Source of the DNA: ATX-6F1 sp943369485
GTDB lineage: Bacteria > Cyanobacteriota > Cyanobacteriia > PCC-6307 > Cyanobiaceae
Length of the DNA stretch: 64,000 bases
Assembly (NCBI GenBank): GCA_943369485.1
Contig: CALRNH020000002.1
Location: 157,609-221,608 of the forward strand
Direction of reading: 5' to 3'
Below the pieces are notes generated by a model. That model had not been told where the DNA came from. It saw only the letters and a list, made by a program, of their open reading frames with translations, and made no database searches. The position numbers were made by a program, and so were the translations under genes. This document shows, in pieces, positions 50,674 through 59,742 of the stretch. The stretch's first letter is position 1. Each line of letters starts with the position of its first letter.

Positions 50674-53600
50674 CCACCACCGTTCGCAGGCAACCGGGCA
50701 CCACAAGCAGCGATGCCACCGCTGCCACCGCCACCATCGACGCCAACGAGGCCGTGGCCCGGGTCGCCTACCGGCTCAGCGAGGTGATGGCGATCTACCC
50801 GATCACCCCGGCCACCCCGATGGGCGAATCGGCCGATGCCTGGGCTGCGGCGGGCCGCCCCAACCTCTGGGGCACCGTGCCGGTTGTGGAGGAGATGCAG
50901 AGCGAGGCCGGGGCCGCCGGGGTGGTGCATGGGGCCCTGCAGAGCGGCGCCCTCACCACCACCTTCACGGCCTCCCAGGGGTTGCTGTTGATGATCCCCA
51001 ACCTCTACAAGATCGCCGGGGAACTCACCGCCGCCGTGATCCATGTGGCCTCGCGCGCCCTGGCCACCTCGGCCCTCTCGATCTTCGGCGACCACAGCGA
51101 TGTGATGGCCACCCGCGGCACCGGGTGTGCCCTGCTCTGTTCAGCCTCGGTGCAGGAGGCGGGCGACTTCGCCGCCATCGCCACCGCCGCCACGCTGCAG
51201 TGCCGCCTGCCGTTCCTGCATTGGTTCGATGGCTTCCGCACCTCCCACGAGATCCAGCGGGTGGCGCTGCTGGGCGATGACGCCCTGCGCCAGCTGATCC
51301 CCCAGCCCCTGGTGGAGGCCCACCGCGCCCGCGGCCTGACGCCTGATCGCCCGGTGCTGCGCGGCACCAGCCAGAACCCGGATGTGGCCTTCCAGGCCCG
51401 CGAAGCGGTCAACCCCTACACCGATGCGGCCCCGCAGGCGGTGCAGGCGGCCATGGACCACTTCTCAGCGATCACGGGCCGCGCCTACCGCCTGTTCGAC
51501 TACCACGGCGCCGCCGATGCCGAACGCGTGCTGGTGCTGATGGGCTCGGGTTGCACAACGGCCCAGGAAACGGTTGAGGCGCTGATGGCCCGGGGGGAGC
51601 GGGTGGGGGTGCTCAAGGTGCGCCTGTTTCGGCCCTGGAGCAGCGAGGCGCTGGTGGCGGCGCTGCCGGCCAGCGTGCGGGCCCTGGCGGTGCTGGACCG
51701 CTGCAAGGAACCCGGCAGCGGCGGTGAACCCCTCTACCTCGATGTGCTCAATGCCCTGCACGAGTCCTGGCCCGGCGAGCGGCCGAAACTGGTGGGCGGG
51801 CGCTATGGCCTGGCCTCGAAGGAATTCACCCCCGCCATGGTCAAGGCGGTGCTCGACCACCTCCATGGAGACGATCCGCTCAACCACTTCACGGTCGGAA
51901 TCGACGATGACCTCACCCACCGCTCCCTGCCCATCGACGAGCACTTCGACACCGAACCCGACACGGTGTTCCGCGCCATCGTCTACGGCCTGGGCTCCGA
52001 TGGCACGGTGGGCGCCAACAAGAACGCGATCAAGATCATCGGAGACGCCACCGGCCTGCAGGTCCAGGGCTACTTCGTCTACGACTCCAAGAAATCAGGC
52101 TCAGTCACGGTGTCGCACCTGCGCTTCGGGCCCCAGCCGATCCACTCCGCCTACCTGATCCGCCGCGCCCAGCTGATCGCCTGCCACCACTGGGATTTTC
52201 TCGACTCCTTTGAGCTGCTCGAGGCGGCCCTGCCCGGGGGCACCCTGCTTCTCAACAGCCCCTGGGGAGTCGATGGCACCTGGGAGCGGCTGCCCGAGCG
52301 CGTGCAGCGGCAGATCGTGGCCAAGGATCTGACCGTGCAGGCCATCGATGCCAGCCGCCTGGCGCGGGAGCTGGGGCTTGGGCCAGCGATCAACACGCTG
52401 ATGCAGACCTGCTTCTTTGCCCTCGCCGGGGTGATGCCCCAGGAGCAGGCCCAGGAGGCGATCCGCGCTGCCATCCGCCACAGCTACGGCCGCAAGGGGG
52501 AGCGGATCGTGGCGGCCAACCTGGCGGCCGTGGAGGCCGCACTGGCCGAGCTGGCGCCCGTGCCCCGGGGCCCAATCAACGCGGTCGATCACACCCCGCT
52601 CCAGCCGCTGGCAGGGGCGCCGGCCTTCGTGCGGGAGGTGATCAAGCCCCAGCTGGAGCGCCAGGGCGATCGCCTGCCCGTGAGCGCCCTGCCGGCCGAT
52701 GGCAGCTTTCCCTGCGGCACCGCCCGCTGGGAGAAACGCAACATCGCCGAATCAATCCCGGTCTGGGATCCCGAGGTCTGCGTGCAATGCGCCAAGTGTG
52801 TGCTGGTCTGCCCCCATGCGGTGATCCGCGCCAAGGTCTACGACCCCTCCATGCTGGCCGCGGCGCCGGCCAGCTTCCGCAGCACCGACGCCCGTGATCA
52901 CCACCTGGCCGGCCAGGCCTTCAGCCTGCAGGTGGCGGCTGAAGACTGCACGGGTTGTGGGCTCTGCGTGGAGGTCTGCCCGGCCCGCAACCGCCGTGAG
53001 CCGCGCCTCAAGGCGATCAACATGGCGCCCCAACGGCCCCTGCGCGAGCAGGAGCGCTCCAACTGGGACTTCTTCCTGCAGCTGCCGGAGGCCGACCGCC
53101 AGACATTGGATCTGCGCCGCATCAACCAGCAGCAGCTTCAGCAACCGCTGTTTGAGTTCTCCGGCGCCTGTGCCGGCTGCGGCGAGACCCCTTACATCAA
53201 GCTGGCCACCCAACTCTTCGGCGACCGCATGGTGGTGGCCAACGCCACGGGCTGTTCCTCAATCTATGGCGGCAGCCTGCCCACCACCCCCTGGAGCGCC
53301 AACTGCGAGGGGCGTGGTCCCGCCTGGTCGAATTCCCTGTTCGAAGACAACGCCGAATTCGGTCTGGGTTTCCGCCTCGGCTTCGACCAGCGCAAGGCCA
53401 CCGCCGAGCGGCTGCTGAAGGAGCTTTCCGCACCCGACGGCAACGGCGAGGCGACCGAAGATCCGACCGCCGTGCCGCCGTCCCTGGCCCAGGGGCTGCT
53501 GGAGGCCGATCAGAGCGATGAGGCCGGGATCTACGAGCAGCGCCAGCGGGTGGAGGCCCTCAAGCGGCACCTCAACGCCCGTTCAGCAGCGGATGCCGAC

Positions 53601-54293
53601 CTTCGCTCCACCACCTTGCTGAACCTGGCGGACGATCTGGTCAAGCGCAGCGTCTGGATGATCGGCGGTGATGGCTGGGCCTACGACATCGGCTTTGGCG
53701 GGCTCGATCATGTCTTCGCCAGCGGCCACGACGTCAACATCCTTGTTCTTGACACGGAGGTCTACTCCAACACCGGCGGCCAGATGTCGAAGGCGACGCC
53801 GATGGGGGCGGTGGCCAAGTTCGCCAGCGGCGGCAAGCCCGCCGCCAAGAAGGATCTGGGCCTGATCGCCATGACCTACGGCAACGTCTACGTGGCCAGC
53901 GTCGCCATGGGCGCCAGGGATGAGCACACCCTGAGGGCCTTTCTGGAGGCGGAGTCGTACCCGGGCCCCTCGCTGATCCTGGCGTACTCCCACTGCATCG
54001 CCCACGGCATCGACATGGCCAAGGGGCTGCAGCAGCAGCGGCTGGCGGTGGACTCCGGCCGCTGGCTGCTCTACCGCCACGACCCCCGCCGCCGCGACCG
54101 TGGAGAATCGCCGCTGGTGGTGGATTCCCGCGCTGCCACAGTGCCCCTGGCCGAAGCCATGGCCAGTGAAAATCGCTTCCGGATGCTGGGCCTGAGCCAG
54201 CCGGAGCGCGCCCGGGAGCTCACCCGCAGCGCCCAGGCGAACGTGACCCGGCGCTGGGATCTCTACAAGCGCCTGGCGGAGCAGGAACCATGA
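50670..54293 (+). CDS. nifJ: Pyruvate:ferredoxin (flavodoxin) oxidoreductase
   Basis: 1207 residues, a single-chain PFOR that converts pyruvate and CoA to acetyl-CoA and CO2, reducing ferredoxin or flavodoxin. N-terminal pyrimidine-binding domain (AYRLSEVMAIYPITPATPMG), gamma domain (~415-620, GLGSDGTVGANKNAIKIIG), two [4Fe-4S] clusters (CVQCAKCVLVCPHAVI, CTGCGLCVEVCPAR), and the C-terminal TPP domain with the third cluster (ACAGCGETPYIKLATQLFG, NATGCSSIYGG, MIGGDGWAYDIGFGG). Starts inside the hypC stop, so it is translated as part of the hyp operon, an uncommon position. Confidence 0.97.
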   Translation: MTTTVRRQPGTTSSDATAATATIDANEAVARVAYRLSEVMAIYPITPATPMGESADAWAAAGRPNLWGTVPVVEEMQSEAGAAGVVHGALQSGALTTTFTASQGLLLMIPNLYKIAGELTAAVIHVASRALATSALSIFGDHSDVMATRGTGCALLCSASVQEAGDFAAIATAATLQCRLPFLHWFDGFRTSHEIQRVALLGDDALRQLIPQPLVEAHRARGLTPDRPVLRGTSQNPDVAFQAREAVNPYTDAAPQAVQAAMDHFSAITGRAYRLFDYHGAADAERVLVLMGSGCTTAQETVEALMARGERVGVLKVRLFRPWSSEALVAALPASVRALAVLDRCKEPGSGGEPLYLDVLNALHESWPGERPKLVGGRYGLASKEFTPAMVKAVLDHLHGDDPLNHFTVGIDDDLTHRSLPIDEHFDTEPDTVFRAIVYGLGSDGTVGANKNAIKIIGDATGLQVQGYFVYDSKKSGSVTVSHLRFGPQPIHSAYLIRRAQLIACHHWDFLDSFELLEAALPGGTLLLNSPWGVDGTWERLPERVQRQIVAKDLTVQAIDASRLARELGLGPAINTLMQTCFFALAGVMPQEQAQEAIRAAIRHSYGRKGERIVAANLAAVEAALAELAPVPRGPINAVDHTPLQPLAGAPAFVREVIKPQLERQGDRLPVSALPADGSFPCGTARWEKRNIAESIPVWDPEVCVQCAKCVLVCPHAVIRAKVYDPSMLAAAPASFRSTDARDHHLAGQAFSLQVAAEDCTGCGLCVEVCPARNRREPRLKAINMAPQRPLREQERSNWDFFLQLPEADRQTLDLRRINQQQLQQPLFEFSGACAGCGETPYIKLATQLFGDRMVVANATGCSSIYGGSLPTTPWSANCEGRGPAWSNSLFEDNAEFGLGFRLGFDQRKATAERLLKELSAPDGNGEATEDPTAVPPSLAQGLLEADQSDEAGIYEQRQRVEALKRHLNARSAADADLRSTTLLNLADDLVKRSVWMIGGDGWAYDIGFGGLDHVFASGHDVNILVLDTEVYSNTGGQMSKATPMGAVAKFASGGKPAAKKDLGLIAMTYGNVYVASVAMGARDEHTLRAFLEAESYPGPSLILAYSHCIAHGIDMAKGLQQQRLAVDSGRWLLYRHDPRRRDRGESPLVVDSRAATVPLAEAMASENRFRMLGLSQPERARELTRSAQANVTRRWDLYKRLAEQEP

Positions 54294-55339
54294 GCCGCAT
54301 CGATCTGAGCAGCTCCTGGCTGGGGCTGCCCCTGGCCTCGCCCCTGGTGGTCGGAGCCTGCGCGCCCCTGAGCGCCGATCCAGGCAGAATCCCGCTGCTG
54401 GCCGAGCATGGTGCCGCCGCCGTGGTGCTCCATTCCCTGTTCCTCGAGCAGGTCGAACGGGACTGGCTGGAGTGGGAGCACCATCAGCAGCACGGCGCTG
54501 AGAGCCATCCGGAATCCCTCAGCTACCAGCCCGTCGTCGATCCAGCCCACCTGGGGCTGGACGGCTACCTGCAGGAGATCGAAACCGCCCGCTCAAGCGT
54601 CGACATCCCGATCCTCGCCAGCCTCAATGGCCTGCGGCCCGGTCACTGGGCCGAAGCGGCCCGCGCCATCGAGCAGGCCGGCGCCAGCGCCCTGGAGCTC
54701 AACCTCTACAGCGTGCCCACCGACCCACGGCTGCCGGGCGCCGAGATCGAAGCGCAGCACGTGGCGATCGTGCAGGCCGTGGGCGCTGCGGTGGCCCTGC
54801 CCCTGGCGGTCAAACCGAGCCCCAGCTACACCAACCTGGTCCACATGGCCGCCCAGTTCCAGGCGGCGGGGGCCTCGGGGCTGGTGCTGTTCAACCGTTT
54901 CCACCAACCCGACATCGACATCGAAACCCTGGAGATCCGCCCCAACCCGCTGCTGAGCACGGCCGCCGACCTGCGCGCGCCCCTGCGCTGGATCGCCCTG
55001 CTGGAGGGCCGCCTTGATCTGGAGCTGGCCGCCAGCGGTGGCGTCGAGAGCGGCACCGATGTGGTGCGGTTGTTGATGGTTGGGGCACGGATCACCCAGG
55101 TGGTCAGCGCCCTGCTGCGCCACGGCCCAGGCCACCTGCGCCAACTGGAGGCCGAGCTGCGCAGCTGGCTGGAAGAGCACGGCCACAGCTCCCTGGGGGA
55201 GCTACGCGGCTGCATGAGCCAGCGGCGCAGCCCCGACCCCGAGGAGTTCGAGCGGGCCCAGTACATGCGCGCCCTGGGCAGCTACACGGCCACCAACGGG
55301 CCTGCGGCACAGGGGAACGCAAGCCAGGTGAGCTGGTGA
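54290..55339 (+). CDS. Dihydroorotate dehydrogenase-like FMN protein
   Basis: 349 residues of the DHOD-like TIM-barrel family: LGLPLASPLVVGACAPLSAD at the N terminus, LELNLYSVPTDPR (the Asn-rich substrate loop), LPLAVKPSPSYTNLVHMAAQ (FMN Lys), LVLFNRFHQPDIDIET and ASGGVESGTDVVRLLMVGA (phosphate binding). True PyrD function is doubtful because of its place between nifJ and hypD with 4-bp overlaps at both ends; a redox role linked to NifJ is possible. Substrate unknown. Confidence 0.88.
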   Translation: MSRIDLSSSWLGLPLASPLVVGACAPLSADPGRIPLLAEHGAAAVVLHSLFLEQVERDWLEWEHHQQHGAESHPESLSYQPVVDPAHLGLDGYLQEIETARSSVDIPILASLNGLRPGHWAEAARAIEQAGASALELNLYSVPTDPRLPGAEIEAQHVAIVQAVGAAVALPLAVKPSPSYTNLVHMAAQFQAAGASGLVLFNRFHQPDIDIETLEIRPNPLLSTAADLRAPLRWIALLEGRLDLELAASGGVESGTDVVRLLMVGARITQVVSALLRHGPGHLRQLEAELRSWLEEHGHSSLGELRGCMSQRRSPDPEEFERAQYMRALGSYTATNGPAAQGNASQVSW

Positions 55340-56436
55340 GCCAACCACTAGGTCAGCCCCAGGTGGCCCAGGTCCAGGCGTTGCTGGCGACGATCCGTGC
55401 TCGCCTCACGCGGCCCTGGACCCTGATGGAGGTCTGCGGCGGTCAGACCCACGCGATCCTGCGCCATGGCCTCGACCAGCTGCTTCCCCCGGAACTGGAG
55501 CTGATCCACGGCCCGGGCTGCCCGGTCTGCGTCACCGACGCCGCCGTGATCGATCAAGCCCAGGCCCTGGCCGCCACACCCGGCGTGCTCCTCTGCTCCT
55601 ACGGTGACATGCTGCGGGTGCCGGGTTCCTCTGGACGCGATCTGCTCGCGGTTCGCTCCAGGGGTGGCCGGGTACGGATCGTCTACGCCCCCCTCGACGT
55701 GCTGGCCATCGCTCGCGACCACCCCGAGCTCACGGTGGTGTTTCTGGCGGTGGGCTTCGAAACCACCGCGCCCGCCACCGCCCTGCTGGCCCACCGCGCC
55801 TGGAGCGAAGGGCTCACCAACCTGAAGCTGCTGGTGTCCCTGGTGCGGGTGCCACCAGCCCTGGAGGCGATCCTGGCCGAACCCGAGGCACGGGTGGAGG
55901 GGTTCCTCGCAGCCGGCCACGTCGCGGCAGTGATGGGCCTGGATGAATACGCGCCGATCGCCCAACGCCACCAGGTGCCGATCGTTGTCACCGGGTTCGG
56001 GGCACTCGAGCTGCTCGAAGGGGTGCTGCGCTGCGTGAGCCAACTGGAGAAGGGTGAGCACCGTGTGGAGAACGCCTACCGCCAGGGAGCCCCGAACGGG
56101 GGGAACGCCGCCGCCCAGGCGCTGATCGAACGCGTGTTCGCGCCCTGCGACCGCCTCTGGCGGGGCCTGGGGGTGCTGAGCCAGAGCGGCCTGCGCCTGC
56201 GCGCCCCCTACGACGCCCTTGCCGCTGATGACCTGCTTCAGGGCGGGAGCAGCGCCGAATCGACCCGATCAGCACCGGCTGATCCCGTCTGCCTCAGCGG
56301 CCGGGTGCTGCAGGGACTGGCAAAGCCTACGGATTGCCCCAGCTTCGGAACGCTCTGCAGCCCCGATCGGCCCCTGGGTGCACCGATGGTGTCGTCGGAG
56401 GGGGCCTGTGCCGCCTACCACCGCTACCGCCCCTGA
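55336..56436 (+). CDS. hypD: Hydrogenase Fe(CN)2CO assembly protein HypD
   Basis: 366 residues from GTG 55336. Diagnostic segments: LMEVCGGQTHAILRHGLDQL, IHGPGCPVCVT (the Cys pair at the Fe site), GFETTAPATA and the [4Fe-4S] Cys region ending near GACAAYHRY. With HypC it holds the Fe(CN)2CO unit. Overlaps the DHOD-like gene by 4 bp and precedes hypE by 3 bp. Confidence 0.95.
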   Translation: MSQPLGQPQVAQVQALLATIRARLTRPWTLMEVCGGQTHAILRHGLDQLLPPELELIHGPGCPVCVTDAAVIDQAQALAATPGVLLCSYGDMLRVPGSSGRDLLAVRSRGGRVRIVYAPLDVLAIARDHPELTVVFLAVGFETTAPATALLAHRAWSEGLTNLKLLVSLVRVPPALEAILAEPEARVEGFLAAGHVAAVMGLDEYAPIAQRHQVPIVVTGFGALELLEGVLRCVSQLEKGEHRVENAYRQGAPNGGNAAAQALIERVFAPCDRLWRGLGVLSQSGLRLRAPYDALAADDLLQGGSSAESTRSAPADPVCLSGRVLQGLAKPTDCPSFGTLCSPDRPLGAPMVSSEGACAAYHRYRP

Positions 56437-56439
56437 GCC

Positions 56440-57468
56440 ATGACCTCAGGTTGCCCCGGTCCCACCGAACCCTCCGGCACCATCCAACTGGGCCACGGCG
56501 GCGGCGGCCGCCTCAGCCGCCAGCTGCTCGAGACCCTGATCCTGCCCATCCTGGGCACGCCCGCTGGGGGCGCGCTCGATGCGGCGCTGCTGCCGGCCCA
56601 AGCAGGCCCGCTGGCCTTCACCACCGACAGCTATGTGGTGCGGCCGCTGGAGTTTCCCGGGGGCGACATCGGCGCCCTGGCAGTGTTCGGGACCGTGAAC
56701 GATCTGGCCATGGTGGGGGCCAGGCCCCTGGCCCTCAGCCTCGGCCTGATCCTGGAGGAAGGCCTGCCCCTGGCCACCCTGGAACGGGTGCTCCGTTCGC
56801 TGCGGGCGGCGGCCGATCGCTGCGGCGTGGCTGTGGTCACCGGTGACACCAAGGTGGTGGAGCGGGGCAAGGGCGACGGGATGTTCCTGACCACCGCCGG
56901 CATCGGCCGCATTGAACACAGCCGGGCAATCGGCCCGGCGGCGATCCGCCCCGGAGACGCCCTGCTGGTGAGCGGCGACCTGGGCCGTCATGGGGTGGCG
57001 ATCCTGGCCGCTCGCCATGAGCTGGGGTTCAGCAGCCCCCTGCCCAGTGACCTGGCGCCCCTGCACGCAGACGTGCAGGCCCTGCTGGCCGCCGGTCTGG
57101 AGCTCCATGGCCTGCGGGACCTCACCCGCGGCGGCCTGGCGGCGGCCCTCGATGAACTGGCTGCGGCAGCTGGCCTCGACATGCTGGTGCTGGAGCAGGC
57201 CGTGCCGGTGGCCGCCGCCGTGCGTGGCGCCTGTGAGTTGCTGGGGCTCGAACCCCTGGCCATGGCCAATGAAGGGCGCTTCCTGGTGGTGCTGCCAGAA
57301 CCCCAGGCGGAGACCGCCCTCGCCCTGCTCAGGCAGGGGCAGCCCTCGGCCCAGCGGATCGGTCAGGTGGAGGGTCCTGGCTCAGGCAAGGTGCGGCTGG
57401 AGAACGCCCTGGGGGTGCGGCGCTGGCTGGATCCGGGCCGGGGTGAGCAGCTGCCGAGAATCTGTTGA
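56440..57468 (+). CDS. hypE: Hydrogenase cyanide-ligand synthesis protein HypE
   Basis: 342 residues of the PurM-like ATPase family. LGHGGGGRLSRQLLETLILP at the N terminus, FTTDSYVVRPLEFPGGDIG, VVTGDTKVVERGKGDGMF, and the C-terminal LPRIC whose Cys is carbamoylated by HypF then dehydrated to thiocyanate. Last gene of the 16-kb hox-hyp run; no clear intrinsic terminator follows. Confidence 0.96.
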   Translation: MTSGCPGPTEPSGTIQLGHGGGGRLSRQLLETLILPILGTPAGGALDAALLPAQAGPLAFTTDSYVVRPLEFPGGDIGALAVFGTVNDLAMVGARPLALSLGLILEEGLPLATLERVLRSLRAAADRCGVAVVTGDTKVVERGKGDGMFLTTAGIGRIEHSRAIGPAAIRPGDALLVSGDLGRHGVAILAARHELGFSSPLPSDLAPLHADVQALLAAGLELHGLRDLTRGGLAAALDELAAAAGLDMLVLEQAVPVAAAVRGACELLGLEPLAMANEGRFLVVLPEPQAETALALLRQGQPSAQRIGQVEGPGSGKVRLENALGVRRWLDPGRGEQLPRIC

Positions 57469-57485
57469 ACCCTTGGGGATAGAGC

Positions 57486-57752
57486 TCAGCTCTGGTTGCC
57501 GCCGAACATCTGATCCTCCCCCTGGTAAGGATTGAACTCATCCCAGCCGGGGCTGGCGTCGTTGAACAGACCGAAGCGGGCCGCCTCGTCATTGAGCAAT
57601 GTGTTGCCTTCTGGGCGGGTGTCGCAGGTGATGCCGCCGCCACGGGCAGGCGCGCAGTTCTGAAAACGCACATCGGCGCGGGCAGCCACCGGCACGGCCA
57701 GAGCACCCAGCAAAAGGGCACAGGCGAGCAAGGGGCGAAATCTTGTGACCAT
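57486..57752 (-). CDS. Small secreted protein, hypothetical
   Basis: 88 residues from ATG 57752. Signal peptide MVTRFRPLLACALLLGALAV...ARA then DVRFQNCAPARGGGITCDTR with two Cys and a short acidic C terminus (GWDEFNPYQGEDQMFGGN). No family recognised. Convergent with hypE, 17 bp apart. Confidence 0.65.
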   Translation of the reverse strand: MVTRFRPLLACALLLGALAVPVAARADVRFQNCAPARGGGITCDTRPEGNTLLNDEAARFGLFNDASPGWDEFNPYQGEDQMFGGNQS

Positions 57753-57776
57753 GCTCAACGCCGACCGGTCAAGGCG

Positions 57777-57923
57777 ATGATGGCAGATGTCTCCGCCCAC
57801 GCAGCGATGTACACCGACTGGACCGCCGTCATCTTGCTGCTGCTCACCGCCGCCCCGCTGGCGGTGGTGGTGGCCACCGCGGTCTTCTTCATCGCGAAGC
57901 AACCTGCCAAGCCCCGGCGCTGA
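57777..57923 (+). CDS. Very small single-helix membrane protein
   Basis: 48 residues from ATG 57777 (or 57780): MMADVSAHAAMYTDWTAVIL then a Leu/Val/Ala helix (LLLLTAAPLAVVVATAVFFI) and a basic tail AKQPAKPRR. The orientation rule (positive end inside) fits a one-pass protein. It is divergent from the secreted-protein gene (24 bp) and overlaps the convergent zinc-finger gene by 35 bp. Function unknown; coding is likely from composition and topology. Confidence 0.5.
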   Translation: MMADVSAHAAMYTDWTAVILLLLTAAPLAVVVATAVFFIAKQPAKPRR

Positions 57924-58167
57924 CCTCCGCCTCCCCGATCACTTCAGGCGCGATTGGATCGGCTTGGCTCGGCCCGCTCAGGAGGCGGCTCAGCTCGCGG
58001 CTTGCGCTGAACTGCGGCAAGACCCCCTGACCGAGACAATCCAGGCAGGTCCGAAAACGATGGTGATTGATCCGGAGCACACCGCTCCCGCCACAGGCCT
58101 GGCAGCAAGGCCGATCACCAAGGCTGGGCGATGGGACGTTTGGTGATGGGGTGAGCGGGTCGCTCAT
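57889..58167 (-). CDS. Small zinc-finger-like protein (DnaJ-type CxxCxGxG)
   Basis: 92 residues starting MSDPLTPSPNVPSP. Two half-motifs, CQACGGSGVL and CLDCLGQGVL, form a single DnaJ-like zinc-binding unit. The rest is low in features. It lies 8 bp downstream of gluQ on the same strand. Probably a metal-binding accessory protein; partner unknown. Confidence 0.65.
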   Translation of the reverse strand: MSDPLTPSPNVPSPSLGDRPCCQACGGSGVLRINHHRFRTCLDCLGQGVLPQFSASRELSRLLSGPSQADPIAPEVIGEAEVSAGAWQVASR

Positions 58168-58175
58168 CAAAACAA

Positions 58176-59120
58176 TCAGGAGTTGATGGAAGTCTGGGAC
58201 CCCAGGGTGCCCTTGATCCCGAAGTCTTTGTTAAGCCTCAAGACCCCCTCGAACGCCTCCAGGCTCAGTTGCCCCACCAGGGCCCTGGCGCTGAGCACGC
58301 TGGGGGCCGGCACCAGGCCGAGGCTCTCCGCCAGCCGCCCGATGACCTCCGGGGCGCTCAGCCCCTCGCTCCGCCAGGCCGCCAGGCCCTCGGCCCCCTG
58401 ACGTTTGGCCAGGCGCTCCCCGGAGGCCTGGCGCCACAGGGGCACGTGGGCGTAGGTAGGGGCCTCTGCACCAAGGGCCTCGATCACCGCCACCTGGGGG
58501 GCCGTGGAGGCCCAGAGGTCCTCCCCGCGCACCACCGATGTGATGCCCAAGGCCAGTTCATCCACCGCTGTGGTCAGGTGGTAGGCCAGCACCCCGTCCG
58601 CACGGCGCAGCACCGGATCGCCCACCTGCCGGGCCGCCTGCAGGAGTCCAGGGGCAGCGAGCCTTTCCCGCCACGTGATCGGCGCATCCGGCAGGCGCAG
58701 GCGCCAACTGGGCAGGCGCCCAGCCTCGATCCCCCACTGGCTGGGGCGCCCCCGGCAGGTGCCGGGATAGACCGGCGCTTCGCCGTGGGGTGCCGAAGGA
58801 TCGGCCAGCATCCGCCGACTGCAGCGGCAGGGGTAGAGCGCGCCCGAGCGCCGCAGGGCCGAGAGCACCGAGCCATAAAGGCCCCGCCGCTCGCTCTGGC
58901 GCAGCAGCGGACCATCCCAATCGAGCCCCAGCCAGTCGAGATCCCGCAGGATGGCGTCCTCGGCGCCGGGTCGGTTGCGGGGCCGATCGAGATCGTCGAG
59001 GCGCAGCAGCCACTGGCCCTGATGCAGCCTGGCATCGAGCCAGCTCAAAAGGGCGGTGCGAAGGTTGCCCCAATGCAGATCCCCGGTGGGGGAGGGGGCG
59101 AAGCGACCGCGGTAGGGCAC
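58176..59120 (-). CDS. gluQ: Glutamyl-Q tRNA(Asp) synthetase
   Basis: 314 residues from a GTG giving VPYRGRFAPSPTGDLHWGN; the frame is open to 59246 but the added part has no family sequence. HIGH-equivalent is PTGDLHWGN, the zinc site uses CRC and CRG (YPCRCSRRML, PGTCRG), and the KMSKS-equivalent is ERLAKRQGA. The tRNA anticodon domain of GltX is missing, as expected. It adds Glu to queuosine in tRNA-Asp. Confidence 0.92.
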   Translation of the reverse strand: MPYRGRFAPSPTGDLHWGNLRTALLSWLDARLHQGQWLLRLDDLDRPRNRPGAEDAILRDLDWLGLDWDGPLLRQSERRGLYGSVLSALRRSGALYPCRCSRRMLADPSAPHGEAPVYPGTCRGRPSQWGIEAGRLPSWRLRLPDAPITWRERLAAPGLLQAARQVGDPVLRRADGVLAYHLTTAVDELALGITSVVRGEDLWASTAPQVAVIEALGAEAPTYAHVPLWRQASGERLAKRQGAEGLAAWRSEGLSAPEVIGRLAESLGLVPAPSVLSARALVGQLSLEAFEGVLRLNKDFGIKGTLGSQTSINS

Positions 59121-59207
59121 AGGCCCGCCGACCTCGGCCAGGTTCCGCCCAGAAGCGGGACGCAGCAGAGGCAGTAGATGGGCCGGCAAGGCCACCGGCG
59201 GGCCAGC

Positions 59208-59231
59208 AAAAAGGCGGCCCATCGGGCCGCC
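59208..59231 (-). terminator. Rho-independent terminator after hupB
   Basis: Minus-strand GGCGGCCC-GAT-GGGCCGCC followed by TTTTT, 25 bp beyond the hupB stop. Confidence 0.88.
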
Positions 59232-59255
59232 AAGCTCAGCCGCCAAGGGACGGAT

Positions 59256-59558
59256 TCACTTCTTCTTGGTCTTCTTCGACTCGGTCTGGACGCGGTCCTT
59301 GAAGAGCTTGCCGGCGGTGAAGGCGGGTACGTGCTTGGCGGGAATGGCGATCTTCTCGCCGGTCTTCGGATTCAGACCCTGGCGGGCGGAACGCTCCCGG
59401 GCCTCGAAGGAGCCGAAACCAAGGATGGACACCTTCTTCCCTTCCACCACAGAGTCAATGATGGTTTCGATGGCGGCATCGACCACCAGGGACACATCGG
59501 TCTTGGTGAGTTCGGTGCGGGCAGCAACGAGGTTGACGAGATCAGCTTTGTTGGTCAT
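59256..59558 (-). CDS. hupB: HU family DNA-binding protein
   Basis: 100 residues starting MTNKADLVNLVAARTELTKT. ILGFGSFEARERSARQGLNP and the Pro-bearing NPKTGEKIAIPAKHVPAFTAG are the HU core; a Lys-rich tail ends SKKTKKK. It bends and compacts DNA. Monocistronic with its own terminator. Confidence 0.97.
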   Translation of the reverse strand: MTNKADLVNLVAARTELTKTDVSLVVDAAIETIIDSVVEGKKVSILGFGSFEARERSARQGLNPKTGEKIAIPAKHVPAFTAGKLFKDRVQTESKKTKKK

Positions 59559-59742
59559 CGGAAACGGAATCCTTCGGATCAGCGGAAGCCGTGCGGGTCG
59601 GAGACTCCCCTGCGGCCATGGGTGTGAGCGCGCCAATCGTATGGGTGTTTGCGGTCGCAGGCAACCGGAAATTCAATCTCAGCCATTGGTTTGGCCCCGC
59701 TCGATCGCCGAGGGGGGGGCTTTTGTGGCCCATGGCACAGAT

